From Acanthococcus lagerstroemiae (lineage: Eukaryota; Arthropoda; Insecta; Hemiptera; Eriococcidae): a stretch of 64,000 nucleotides of DNA. Below, piece by piece: positions 31,076 through 41,640 of this stretch. The notes under the pieces were generated by a model. It ran no database searches, was not told where the DNA came from, and worked only from the letters and a program-made list of their open reading frames with translations. Position 1 is the first letter of the stretch, and each line of letters opens with the position of its first letter. Made by a program: the position numbers and the translations under genes. The DNA lies in the NCBI GenBank assembly GCA_031841125.1, contig CM063112.1, positions 7,280,603-7,344,602 of the forward strand, written 5' to 3'.

Positions 31076-31336
31076 CAGTGGCGTAGCCAGGATTTTCGGG
31101 GGAGGGGAGGCAAAGTAAGATTTTCAAGGGAGACAAAGTCGAAAATTGAAGTATTTTTTTTAAATCGCCGATATTAGAGGACTATTGTAGAAAATTGAAG
31201 GTAAAATTACTACTCGAGCGAAATTTTTTCGAAAAACGTGTTTTAGAGTGAAAAATTGCTAATTTCTGCATATTTTACATTCAATTTCAGGTGCCTTGGG
31301 GGCATTCGCCCCCTTTTCCCCCTGGCTATACCACTA
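31076..31336. mobile_element. MITE with CAGTGGCGTAGCCAGG ends
   Basis: The left end CAGTGGCGTAGCCAGG pairs with the right end CCTGGCTATACCACTA (two or three mismatches). G-rich and C-rich blocks follow the ends. No clear target duplication remains. It is similar to the element at 48171-48413. Confidence 0.7.
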
Positions 31337-31687
31337 CCTCGTAGAACTCTTCACATTATTTACTAAGTGTATCTACAAGCCCCCCCCCTCTGATAGGTAA
31401 ACAGTCAGCACCACCTACCGCAGATGGCTGTCATGGCTGGCTACGGGCCTGCTTTTAGATTTTAATAAAATGTTAAACTTTATTAAAGTTTAGGCTGTAG
31501 GTCAAACAGAGAATCTAGTAGGAACAGAATAGTCATTGAAATTCGAAATTCAACGTTTGCCACCGACTTTCAGATTTTCGAAATGTCTTCCACATCTCAG
31601 CTTTGTTTCAACCTTTCAGATAACCTTCGATACTCCGCTTGAAACCTTCGGCTTTTGACTGACTAGTCTTTCCGAGTACTCCATTTT
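31337..31687. other. Unassigned
   Basis: No feature seen; AT-rich with 'cttttgact' words similar to those at 23.0 kb. Confidence 0.35.
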
Positions 31688-31972
31688 TAGAAACGAACTT
31701 TGACTTACAGTTTGGGGAGGTAAGGAAGAATTATTTGCCGACAAATATTTTTTGAAAACTGAAAAGTCGTCGACAAAATTTTTTTTTATTTAAAAAATTG
31801 CAAATTTTGTAATTCGAAATATTTTTTAATTGAAAAAATAAATAAATAAATAAATAAATAAATTAACATGCATAAAAATGAAAAATTCAAATTAACTCTT
31901 TCAAAATTTGCCGACTGCCAAATTATTGGAGGAGTGTCTCAACCCCCCACACCCCCTATAGTTTCACCCCTG
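31688..31972. mobile_element. hAT-type MITE (AATTTGCCGAC family), inside a SINE
   Basis: It runs from TAGAAACGAACTTTGAC to CTATAGTTTCACCCCTG, with the same internal blocks and orientation as 29369-29996. It contains a (AAAT)n microsatellite near 31840-31862. The SINE head resumes directly after its right end. Confidence 0.8.
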
Positions 31973-32293
31973 CCTTTATGCCGAATAATGTGCAGCCGCA
32001 GTTCGCTTACTAGCCCCGTGTTTCATGACGTGCACACGCACGGTACCAATCTTTCTGATCTGGTGGTAACACGCCCTGCGATTGTGTGGCGATTGTAATT
32101 CTTGTTCGTGTGAACTGGTGGGGGTTACTAAACACGCTATGTTTTCCTCCTCGATTGATACTGTAGTCGCTTTGCTCGCTAGGATGTTAGTGGGGGTATT
32201 CGAGTATCACTAGCTTTCCGGCGTTAGTGGGGCTCGAACCCGAGACGCAAGAATTGTGAAGCGGACCCGTTACCGCTTGGCCACGCAGCGACT
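31973..32293 (-). mobile_element. SINE (tRNA-derived), head and body
   Basis: Minus strand: head GTCGCTGCGTGGCCAAGCGG (A box TGGCCAAGCGG) and GGTTCGAGCCCC (B box) at 32230-32293, body GGCGTGTTACCACCAGATC-type sequence, ending where the MITE begins. It lies immediately upstream of a LINE RT fragment. Confidence 0.85.
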
Positions 32294-32295
32294 TC

Positions 32296-32901
32296 ATTAA
32301 TATTAGCCATCTGAGTAACCAAGCAGGATCTAGGAAAAACAGATCAACAATAGATCAAATCTTTATCATAAATCAAATTATGAAAAAGGCTAACGAATAT
32401 AACTTAAGTATTTCCTTGCTCGTTGTGGATTTTAGAAGAACATTCGATTCCATTGAACGTATGTTTCTGTGGGAAACCCTCGGGAAACAGGGAGTGGACC
32501 AAAAATATATAAAAGCAATAAAAGATCTATACCAAAATACCGAAGCCTATATCACACTGGACAGAAAAAGGGAAAAGTTTAAAATTGAAAGGGGTGTCAG
32601 GCAAGTTGATCCGCTTTCCCCTAACTTGTTTAATGTGTGCTCGAAGAGGAATTTCCGGAACTTACATTTTGGGAAGGGAGAGGGATTAAAATCAATGGGG
32701 AACTTGCCGACGATGTCGTAATTCTTAGCAATTCAAAAGCAGAAATCGAAGAACTAGTGGCAGACCTCTCGAAAGAAAGTAAAAAGACAGGGCTGGAAAT
32801 CAACTAGCAGAAAACAGATTTTGTCGAACAAAAGATAGAAAAAGTGGAAATAGAAGGGACTGAAGTGCAATGGGAAGACGAATTTACCTACCTGGGACAA
32901 A
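32296..32901 (+). mobile_element. LINE remnant (RTE-like), RT palm, first part
   Basis: A long plus-strand frame gives LSNQAGSRKNRSTIDQIFII, SISLLVVDFRRTFDSIERMF, KFKIERGVRQVDPLSPNLFN and, after a frameshift at about 32640, GELADDVVILSNSKAEIEEL, then GLEINxQKTDF and EFTYLGQT. Both catalytic regions (VDFRRTFDS and LADD) are recognisable, though K of KTFD-type and Y of YADD are substituted. Homology stops at 32901, where a MITE starts, and resumes at about 33750. Confidence 0.85.
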
Positions 32902-32902
32902 C

Positions 32903-33374
32903 TGAAGAGCGATTTTCCAAACTGTCCTAATTCCATTTTTGCAAGAATTTAGTCAGTAGCGCCATCTATTGGTCCAAGTAGAGAACGATCGTACCGAAAA
33001 TCGAATTATTTTTGTGTGTTCTAAGCATTCAAAGTTGAAGATGATAAAAAGTGGTATTCCAGAAGTGTACTAAGGGACGATAACTCGGTGATGTGATTCT
33101 TATTATCAATATGCAGTGGCGGATACAAGGGGAGGAGGGCCCCCAAAATATCTAAATCTGTCTATAGTGACCTGGAGCTATTATGTTTCGTCTATGATAT
33201 TCTTCATTCGGGACCCCCAGAAAAAAAAAAAGAAAAAAAAATTATTTTCTGTATCCGCTACTGTTAATGTGCGTTCTACATATGGATAGGTGACTACGCG
33301 TACCAACAGATGCCGCTGCTAAACTCAATTTTTGCAGAAAATAGAATTAGGTCAGTTTAGAAAACCGCTCTTCA
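32903..33374. mobile_element. MITE with ~70-bp terminal inverted repeats
   Basis: The left end TGAAGAGCGATTTTCCAAAC and the inverted right end TGAAGAGCGGTTTTCTAAAC extend as imperfect complements for about 70 bp, through GCGCCATCTATTGG / GCGGCATCTGTTGG. No coding capacity. A second MITE (33114-33263) sits inside. No clear target duplication; superfamily unknown. Confidence 0.8.
33114..33263. mobile_element. 150-bp MITE nested within another MITE
   Basis: The ends CAGTGGCGGATACA and TGTATCCGCTACTG are inverted repeats with one mismatch. Flanks TCAATATG and TTAATGTG agree at 6 of 8 positions, consistent with an eroded hAT-type duplication. Confidence 0.75.
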
Positions 33375-33735
33375 ATCTTAATATTCCGCAAATTACTCTG
33401 TTTAGGTAGAGTATCATTATTATTGTCGAGCAACATAATTACATCATTCTAGCCTCAATACATATTCTTTGAACCCTTCTTTACCTGGAAAAGTTTTCAG
33501 TGGCACGCTAAACAATCCTAAGTCCAGGATTTTTCATTTTTGAAAGCTTATATTTCGCGTTGGATATCATTTGGAACGTTACATTTTTGCACAATCATTT
33601 TGGGAAAACATGCTCTCTCAATATCATCAATAACATACTCCCAATGTTGCCAACCTAACGCGTGAGATCGGTTTTTTTTGTTCCCCCCCCCCCCCCCGCA
33701 ACTGTAAAAATGGACTCTAAGTTGTATGATTCAAT
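33375..33735. other. Unassigned insert within LINE
   Basis: This sequence is neither MITE nor RT; it must be a further insertion or a rearranged segment, because the LINE homology on both sides is nearly contiguous. It contains a C15 run at 33685. Confidence 0.4.
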
Positions 33736-33749
33736 AATAAGAGGGGGAA

Positions 33750-34330
33750 ATAACTAAACACTGGAATAAAGAAAAGATGGAAAAATATTGGGGCTTGAAA
33801 GATGGGTTTAAAGATAAAATGCCACAAAATACAAAATATACGGTGTCCAAATCTGTTCCTTAACCAAAAAAAAAAGACGAAAGACGTGGGAAGAATACAC
33901 AGAAGTCTAAGGAGCGGAGCATGCTAGGAATCAACAAAAAAGACAAACGGCTAAATTTGGAAATAAGACAGAGAACGGGGCTACAAAACATCGAGTATAC
34001 GATCAAAAGACTGAAATGGAAATATGGGGGCATATGTAATGAGATACGATGAGAGTAAATGGGAAAAGAAGAGGGAAGAGTCGGTACCGTATAGACGAAA
34101 GCGATCTCAAGGACGATTACTTACTCGATGGAGTGACGAATTTTCAAAGTTGTTAGGACCTCTTTAGAGGAGAATGGCCGCTAACCGAAATATGGATGGA
34201 GAAAGGGGAGGCATATGACCAATCTTGGACCCAGCTGAGGTGAGAGGGACTTTCCTTCGCTTACCGCTTCTGTTCATTGAGAACTATGATGACGGAGGTT
34301 GTACCAGTTTGCCTAAAAATGAAAATAAAA
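33750..34330 (+). mobile_element. LINE remnant (RTE-like), C-terminal part
   Basis: Broken plus-strand frames show KYWGLKDGFKDKMPQNTKY, then RSMLGINKKDKRLNLEIRQR, TGLQNIEYTIKRLKWKYGGH. This corresponds to the RTE pattern 'W-x-L-K...M-E-R-S-M-L-G-I-x-x-x-D-K-I-R-N...I-R-x-R-T...K-W-x-W-x-GH'. It completes the fragment ending at 32901. Confidence 0.8.
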
Positions 34331-34595
34331 AATAACTATCACGAAAAACTCAAGCCCGAGGTGGCGTTCAAGGCCCCTAAAATTAATTTTCTGCAGAAAC
34401 AACGAAATTTTCGATTTTAGGAAAAAACGTTTCAAGTAAAAATTGTTTTTCATAACATTCTACATAACAAAGTTTCTATTCAGTTTTTTCATAGCTGCCC
34501 CAGAAGTAGCGAAAAAGGGGAGTGCAATGTTCACCGTACATTTACGCTGGCCTTCTGGGGGAAACGTAGAATATTCAACATTTTCATGGTCCTAC

Positions 34596-34819
34596 CAGGG
34601 ACCTAGCGAAGAGTTTCTTCAGGAGGGGCAAAAAATTGTTAACTTCCTAACTGACTCAAGTCAAAATTCCCAAGTATCAAAATTTGTTTGTACTTGCAAA
34701 AAAAAAACCTTTTGACTTGTTGGATTTTTCCAACTTTTGATCCATCTACTAAAATTTCTTAACTCCGGCGGAGGCTTGGGGACAAGCTGCCCCCGTGTCC
34801 CTCCTTATTTTCGTCCCTA
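34596..34819. mobile_element. hAT-type MITE, second copy of the CAGGGRCVTAGCGAAG subfamily
   Basis: The element is 224 bp and starts CAGGGACCTAGCGAAGAG. The right end is TTTTCGTCCCTA. It is flanked by GGTCCTAC on both sides, a perfect 8-bp duplication. It is co-linear with 1322-1543. Confidence 0.9.
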
Positions 34820-35675
34820 GGTCCTACGAACTTCAGCAAACAGAAACAGGGCAAATCATTCTCGGACATGTTTCCGTACATTTCCGTCTACCTATCCCAA
34901 CCCCCTCTCCCCCACGGTTGATAATTTTTTTGAAAAATTTATGTTTTCTGTGTTTCTAAGTATCAGAAATAATTTTGTATAATAAGATATCCCCACTTCG
35001 AAATTTTTATCTTTTTTTCTTTTTTTTTCTTTCAGTATCAAAAGTGATTTTTATCACAATTTAATCAAGTCTGTGTACCAGTCCAGTCAAATTAGCATCT
35101 GAACTGGCAAAATTGTGACCGAAGATTATAGGTACATGATTGTGCGAACTGACGCACTGAGTGACCTACATAAAACCCATGCCCAAACTATAGCGTGCGT
35201 TCATCACCGGTGGCAAATATGCCTCCTTCGTCAGTTTTTTTTCCCCAAGTAACTCGAAAAGTATGGGAGATATTGGTATAGTTCATGGGATCGACAATAC
35301 GTTTCTCAAAATTTTACTCAAAGGGCAATATAGATATTGTGAATGTTGTCAAGGTAGCTGAACTTGTTTCTGATGTACATATTAAAAAAAACAATTGGAT
35401 TTATAAAATTTTTAAACTGAAGCATTCATCGAGGACAGTTGTGGCAGCATAGAACTCTACCTAAGGACGTATATTTTTTCCTAGGAGAGACCCAATTTTG
35501 CCGACTGAAAATGTAAATTCTTCTAACTAATATTTGTTAGCCCTCCCCCCCTCCTTAAGGGTATCTTGTTCTTTACTAGCAGTTGTGCAACCTGATACAA
35601 CCAGGAAATCTGGAATGGTAAAATCGCCGGTACAGGGAGCACTTCACTTACCCAGAGTTTGAAGGTGAAATGAGC
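34820..35675. other. Unassigned stretch
   Basis: No gene. A fragment near 35485-35555 (TTTTGCCGACTGAAAATG, C-rich run) resembles one end of the AATTTGCCGAC MITE family. Confidence 0.35.
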
Positions 35676-35815
35676 ATTGGCGTAGCCTGGATGGGGGGGA
35701 TTGCAACTTCTTCAAGTAGTGGATTTTCTAGGTTTAGCATTAGCACCTCCTCTAACACCCCCTCCCCCTTTGGTTAAGTCCAGACCCCCCTCGAACACTA
35801 GGCTCCACTGGAAAA
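35676..35815. mobile_element. MITE-like element, pair with 55675-55823
   Basis: TTGGCGTAGCCTGG at the left, AAGTAGTGGATTTTCTAG, TAGCACCTCCTCTAACACC and AGACCCCCCTCGAACACTAG are shared in the same order with 55675-55823 (AAGTAGTTGGTTTTCTAATT, TCTAACACCTTCTCAG, CTCAAACACTATACTGG). The copy at 55 kb preserves a GGTTACGCCCCTG right end that complements the left end here. Confidence 0.6.
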
Positions 35816-36545
35816 GGTATTCTGTCACCATCTTTCTTATCCGTCATTGTTCATTCTCTGCTACAGGTGGGCACAGTTCCGGCCTCATATTCCTGGACAT
35901 GTGTCTGCAAGCTGAAAGTAAAAAGTAGATGCCGAGAGTATCCGTATTCGTGATGTAAAGCTATCAACCCTTATCTATTATTTCATTCATTAATCATGAT
36001 GCGGAATGTACGACTCCGTTACTTCTTGAAATTCATCGCCCGGATGTCCAGATCCCGTTTATAGCGAGTATCAGCTGATTCATCTTAACTTATTGCTTCT
36101 TTAGAATGTTTCCTCTGAGTTCTTCACCGTGAAAGTCGCGGTTCCTCTTTTGCAGCTAATTTCAATGCGAATAATGCATCTCGAAAATAACGATAAAAAT
36201 CAGATAGGTACCTTCGAAGGAATTTAATTATTGTTACGTCACGTAGCCAACCTACTGACAAGGTGTAAAATATAATTGAGAAAGCGGATTATACTTTCGT
36301 CACGTAGGAGGCGTACGTGGTGCTGTTCGCCATAGTGTGTCCTATTTGCCAAACGGCTTAATATAAAAATATAAAAAAGAAAGAAGAAAAATGGACGGAA
36401 TAATAATATTATGGCAGAAAGTTGACTGTGAGTTGCGAACGTAGGTGACGGTCGAAAATTATCTCTAATAACGCAGTTTTGGATTATGGTGGGGCGGAAG
36501 GTTGCAACCCCCAACCCCTATGCAACAGTCAGGTACTTATTGATG
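35816..36545. other. Unassigned stretch
   Basis: Single-copy by eye; the minus-strand frame at 36239-36514 shows no domain. Confidence 0.35.
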
Positions 36546-37010
36546 TTCTTCTTCAGGTGCCGTATCCGATGCCGGACGTTGGCTATCACGGTCTCTGATG
36601 CGCGATATTCCTGGGCAGGGTTAGTCGGGGTAGTTTGCCGTTATTTTCCCCGCGGTTTCTTGCGTTAGAGTTTTCCTTCTCTGTGCCGAAGAATGTGCAG
36701 CCGCAGCTCGCTTACTAGCCACGTGTTTCACGACGTTGAGTAAGCTGTCCACGACGAGCATACGCACAGTACCAATCTTTCTGATCTGGTGGTAACACGC
36801 GTGCGATTGTAATGCCTTGTTCGTTCGAACTGGCGGGGGTTACAGGATACGCTATACTTCCACCTTGATTATACTGTAGTCGCTGTGTTCGCTAGGATAA
36901 TACCGGGGGTAATTCGAATATCAGTTGCTTTTCCGGCGTTGATGGAACCCGAACCCGAGATGCAAGGATTGCGAAGCGGGCACGTAACTACTAAGCCATG
37001 CCGCGACATT
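36546..37010 (-). mobile_element. SINE (tRNA-derived), full-length reference copy
   Basis: About 465 bp on the minus strand. The tRNA-like head lies at 36930-37010: its minus strand reads GTCGCGGCATGGCTTAGTAG (A-box region) and GGGTTCGGGTTCCATC (B-box region). The body includes CGTGTTACCACCAGATCAG and GTCGTGGACAGCTTACTC. The 3' part includes CGCAAGAAACCGCGGGGAAA and GACGGCGGCATCGG-type sequence, ending CTGAAGAAG. It aligns end to end with parts at 172, 26341, 27770, 29246, 31973 and 57655. Confidence 0.85.
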
Positions 37011-37014
37011 ACTT

Positions 37015-37582
37015 ATCGATGTAAAAAGACAGAATTTCTTAGCAACCGAGGAAAAATGAGATGGAAATGGTTCGGTTACTTTAACGAGGACAATAAGCAG
37101 CTCTAGTCGAAATGCTGGTTCTTATACTCAGCACTTTTTCACTGATTAAAGATCGATGTTCAAAAAAGTAGTCCCGCACGTGAATTTAAACCACCGACCT
37201 TCGACTCAGCTGACTACCATTTTAACCACGAAGCCACAACGCTTGATATTTGCTATTCACGTCCTGTTGCATTTGGTGAACTGACAATAAGTTCGTACGA
37301 TAATTGCACCCTCGTCCTTAGTGTAAGCTAAATTGATGAGAAGTGGACACTGCATGACCTAAATATTAGAAGCGAACATATTTGCGCAGAATATTAGTGT
37401 GTCCATGCATTAATTTCATTGAACGAATATGGAGTGGGCGTCATAACCCCCCCCCCCCCAAACGTCAAAAATCATACCAACCGTTGATTGTACAGGGGAA
37501 GATGGTTATTAGCAAATTTATGAGCTCGAAACGATAATATATTTGTATTACTCTTTGTTGTTAAGAAAGCATCGGGCAACAT
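37015..37582. other. Unassigned stretch
   Basis: No gene or repeat is recognised beyond a C13 run at 37448. Confidence 0.35.
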
Positions 37583-38176
37583 CAGGGACGTACTGATAGG
37601 GGGTGAAGGGACAACTTCTCCTCCCCTCCTCGTAGGAATTTTTCACTCAGCAGTTGGGAAAATTTACCATTTCAGTCAGGCAAGTTGGGAAAATCCAACA
37701 ACCCGATGCGCAAAATCCCACCAGTTACCCGGGTAACTAAAGTGGAACAAGGGTAACTGAACGGGAACGAGGGTAATCTGAGGGTAACCGAGGGTAACAA
37801 ATAGGTAAATTTTCTGTCACGGGTAACGAGAGGGTAACTAATTGCGTAGTATCTCGCCAGGAACCCGGGTAACTAAAGGGAGACAAGGGTAATCTGAGGG
37901 TAACCCGAGAGTAATAAATGGGTAACTTTTCCGCGGGTGCCTGGGTAACTAACTAGAGGGTAACTAACTGCGCATCAGGAAGTTGAAAGTTTCCCCCCCC
38001 CCATTCTTTGATATTTGAAAATTGAGTTGAGAAGTTAGAAAAATTCAACAAATCAAACGGTTTTTCTTCTTTTGCCTTGGTACTTGGGAATTCTGAGTTT
38101 TGAGTTGAATCAGTTGAGAGTTTCACAGTTTCTACCCTCTCCCCCCACACAGGAAAAACTCGTCAGTACGTCCCTG
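37583..38176. mobile_element. hAT-type MITE, CAGGGACGTACCGA family, with nested element
   Basis: It starts CAGGGACGTACTGA and ends TCAGTACGTCCCTG, an exact inverted pair. Flanks GGCAACAT and AGCAACAC share six of eight bases. The outer parts match 63741-63942 (TTTTTCACTCAGCAGTTGGG; TACTTGGGAATTCTGAGTT). The middle holds the insertion at 37705-37976. Confidence 0.85.
37705..37976. repeat. GGGTAACT-rich nested element with inverted ends
   Basis: The left end GATGCGCA...AGTTACCC mirrors the right end GGGTAACTAACTGCGCATC. In between GGGTAAC recurs more than ten times at irregular spacing (as GGGTAACT, GGGTAATC, GGGTAACGAG). The sequence is absent from the other members of the host MITE family, so it is an insertion. 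Confidence 0.7.
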
Positions 38177-38560
38177 AGCAACACCATAACCCTTGGAACA
38201 CAGATTTTGTTCCCGCCTCATTGCGCCTCGAATGGTCCAATTGGGCCCATCTACGAACTCAACCTTCGTTTTATTTTTGTGAAAAACACATTAGAATTTC
38301 AGCTCTCGTGATCGTTGAACATATATTTCGGATCTAAAACAAAGAAAATCGCGATTATTGCATAAGGAGCCGTACATATGTTTCGTAATCAAAATTGAGC
38401 CCAGTTTAGATCTTCCCCCCCTTGTATTCAACTGTAGTAATTTGGCTAACTCTCACCCCATGGATTGAGTAATCATTTGTATATTTTAGGATTTGACTGT
38501 GAGATTTGCTCTCGTTTGTGAAGATCAGTGCACAACTTATCTGGTGGTTGAACGTTAGGG
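38177..38560. other. Unassigned spacer
   Basis: Nothing recognised before the LINE 5' region. Confidence 0.35.
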
Positions 38561-40530
38561 TATCTTGCCAACCTGTTGGACTGCAGTTCTGTAGAACTGT
38601 TGTGACGCCATGACTTTTCGAGATGACCGCGGTGGCAGGCTGATGTAAGGACAATGGTAGCCGTTGACCTGGTGATGGTCTCATCTGGGAGGCCATGGGA
38701 CGGTCTGTGATGGCACTATGACTGGGTACAGGGTTGCTTCGTCTTACTTGACGACTCTGTCAGGGAGACAGGCTACGTCCTTATACCCCAGTTGGTTTCC
38801 AACCTACAGCTGGACTGTTGGACTGATTATCTGAAGCCAGGGTTGGACTATCAGGTCAAATGTGGACTAGTCCGGCCGGTCAGGTCAAATGGTTGTACTG
38901 TTAACAGAGTACCAATGCCTCGAGCTGCCAGTATCAAGCTCGTCCCTTAGTGCTGGGGGCGAATAGAGACCCTCTGCTGATGGACGCCGTAGGTCGGCGC
39001 TGTTACAATCGATGCGTTCGAAGACATTGCCGGGGGTTGGTGAGGCTGCAGTGGCAATAATACTCAATGGCAGTAGTGCACCGAAGTTGAAGTATGAGAG
39101 GGTTGAATACCCTGGAACTGAAGTATGATAGGGTTGAGTACCCTAGAATTGGTGTCACCGAAAGGGTTGTGTACTCGTACTCTTAAGTTGATGTCACTGA
39201 GAGAGTGCTAGAGTGAAGCCCTTTTCGGCGGATCCAAGGGGCGTTAGAAATATGATATCCACCCCTTCGATTAATGATTCTAAATTAAAAATTCAAAACT
39301 GTAACGGCGATAGCAGCAGGAACAGGCTATTAAGGGTGGTAGTGGAAATCTTAAGTAGATAAAGTACCGTAGCATCTAGAGCCCTTGCTAGATGGGCTAC
39401 TGTCTCTCGCGTAAGTTACAGCACTGCCCGATCGTTTTGATCCGTCTTACCATTGAACAAGTATACTGTGGCTGTAGGAAGACGGTGCACTTGGTGCGAA
39501 GGTGCAGAACCACAACTTGCAGTTGACAAAGACACCTTGGAAAATGTATCCTCCTTCTGCTACCTTGGAAACATTGTAACAGATCAGGTAGTCATGGACA
39601 TTGAAATTGAGAGAAAAATTTAGGCCGCATTAGCAGCCATATACTGACTGGGGCAAAGAGTCTCCCGCAATCTTGATATTTCTATCTCAGCCAGGATTGC
39701 TGTACTCAAAGCTGTTGTTATCCCAACTCTTTTCTATGGCCAGGGGAACGTGGTCTCTATACCGAAAACAAATTAAACAGCTAGAGAAGATTCACCTTGA
39801 GAATGAGATGGGACAATTTCATTGCGAATAAAGAAGTTCTGAGACGTGCCAAACTCCAGCCAATTGAAGTTATCGTCAAAAGAAATCAGCTCAGATAGTT
39901 TGGATATGTCTGCCCTATGGATGGTACAGAACTCCTTAAGGTTTCTGTCTGTGGAGAACTAGATCATGGAAAAAGGAGCCAGGTGGGCAAAATATATGAT
40001 ATAAAGATCAAATGAAGGCTCTGCTCAAGAAAGAAATCTCACATCTAGCTGGCAACTAAAGCCTGGAGAAAGAGGATTAATGACCATAAAGGGAACGAAT
40101 ATCCATACTGCTTGACGCCAGTAAAACCTTGAAGCGACCGAACACGAATGTGCTACATGTGGAAGGAGGATCACACCCAAGATTGGATTAATCTCACATG
40201 TCATGACACACCTACGCTGAGAAGTCAGACAAGCTATAGTCGGAATACTGGCTAGAAGAAGACTGGAGTAGAACAAAAGATGAATCTGTTGGTTGAGTGA
40301 TGTTGGAGCAGTTGTTGCAAAGAAAGTGTTTGTAACTGAACTAGAAGTGAAGACTGATCGAGTCTGTCTTTTAAGGGATATAGTTGAAGAGGCTGAGGCC
40401 TAGCTTAGTTTAGCGTTAGCCTAGTTTTAGAAGTTAGGCCGATGAAGATGTTCCCACCATGTTTAAAAACCGTTTTACATGATGTGATAGGCTATCTACA
40501 AGTTTGGTCTGAAGACCTGTTATTACTTAT
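38560..40530 (+). mobile_element. LINE family 3, internally deleted copy A
   Basis: The 5' region (39222-39470; GGCGGATCCAAGGGGCGTTA, AAGTAGATAAAGTACCG, ATCGTTTTGATC) matches 49255-49500 of copy B. At about 39475 it jumps directly to the RT C-terminal half: DTLENVSSFCYLGNIVTDQV, RVSRNLDISISARIAVLKAV, VIPTLFYG. The endonuclease and RT catalytic core are gone. The 38560-39220 part is presumably 5' UTR. The 3' part follows the homologous order of copy B and fades by 40530. Stops interrupt it. Confidence 0.7.
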
Positions 40531-41034
40531 GTACGTATATAGTGAAAACAAAAAAACAAAAAAAAAACGACCTAGAATTTTGTGTTTTACACAAGTGTAA
40601 TCAAATGCCGGACCCCCTCTCCGTCCCCTCAAGTTGGTGACGAAGTATATAAAGATCCCTAGAAATATTCTTAATTTGCCTAAGAAAGAGTTTTCATCTC
40701 TGAAAGTTGAGTGAAACAAGCGAAAATACTCGTAAATCTCGTTTCTCCAATTTCTCAAAGCGCGTTTTTATCACCTTTCTAAATAGTTATTAATTTTTTT
40801 TTTTGGAATGTGAGATGTGTTACAAATACGTTTTTACTTTTTTTGGTAGGTGTGTCGGGGGGGGGGGGGTAAATCTGTACCACTGTGCCCTCCCTTGTTT
40901 CAACATCACATTACTTCTCAACCTTCCCGTTTACATAGAATGATTGCATCCACTTTTCCCTTTTCTATCCTTTGTCCAACCCCCTTTTCAAAAACCATTT
41001 CTCTAGCCCGCGATAAGTAATCCTCAATATCCCG
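40531..41034. other. Unassigned spacer
   Basis: AT-rich with a G13 run at 40857; no gene. Confidence 0.35.
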
Positions 41035-41640
41035 AAAAAGGGAGGAGCACAAACGGCGGGGTTTCCAGCACAAACCAGCGCAAACGTAGCACAAACGAAT
41101 GCCACCAATTGCAATCCCCATCAACTTAGTAGGTGTGCTTCTATTTTGTCAGCTCCCCAAAAAATAGACCTCAATATCTTGAAAAGGGGGAAGCACAAAC
41201 GACGTGGCTTTCAACACAAACGATTGATATCATTTTCAATCCCTTAGGTGAAAGTGAGAAGGCTCCCATTTCAACAGCCCCTCTTTCCAAAAAAAAAAAA
41301 AAAAAAAAAACAGCCCAAACGCCGCACAAATGATTTGACACAATTTTCAATTCCCTAGGTGAAAGTGGGGAGCGGTGGTTCTCGTTTCTATAGTCCCCCG
41401 AAAATAAGCTTCAATATCCTGAGATGGGAGATAGAACAAAATATGGGGTTTTCAGCACAGCACTAACTTAGCACAAACGATTGACACAATTTTCAATCCC
41501 CTAGGTGAAATTGGGGGTGTTCTCGTTTCTATAGTCCCCCAAAAATAAATCTCAGTATCTTGGGAAGAGAGACAGTACAAAAGACGAGGTTTTCAACACA
41601 GACCAGCACAAACGTAGCACAAACGATTGACACAATTTTT
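41035..41640. repeat. CACAAACGA tandem array, copy 2, left part
   Basis: At least four degenerate units (near 41042, 41190, 41320 and 41460) carry 'cacaaacgacggggttttcagc', 'acacaattttcaatccc' and 'aggtgaaagtggg'. The array is interrupted at 41640 by the Merlin element. Confidence 0.85.

Noticed and set aside
32230..32293. Functional tRNA gene
   Set aside because: A and B boxes are present but stems do not pair convincingly, and the sequence continues into the SINE body shared with other copies.
38406..38696. Minus-strand ORF as a gene
   Set aside because: It is antisense to the presumed 5' region of a LINE and has no domain.
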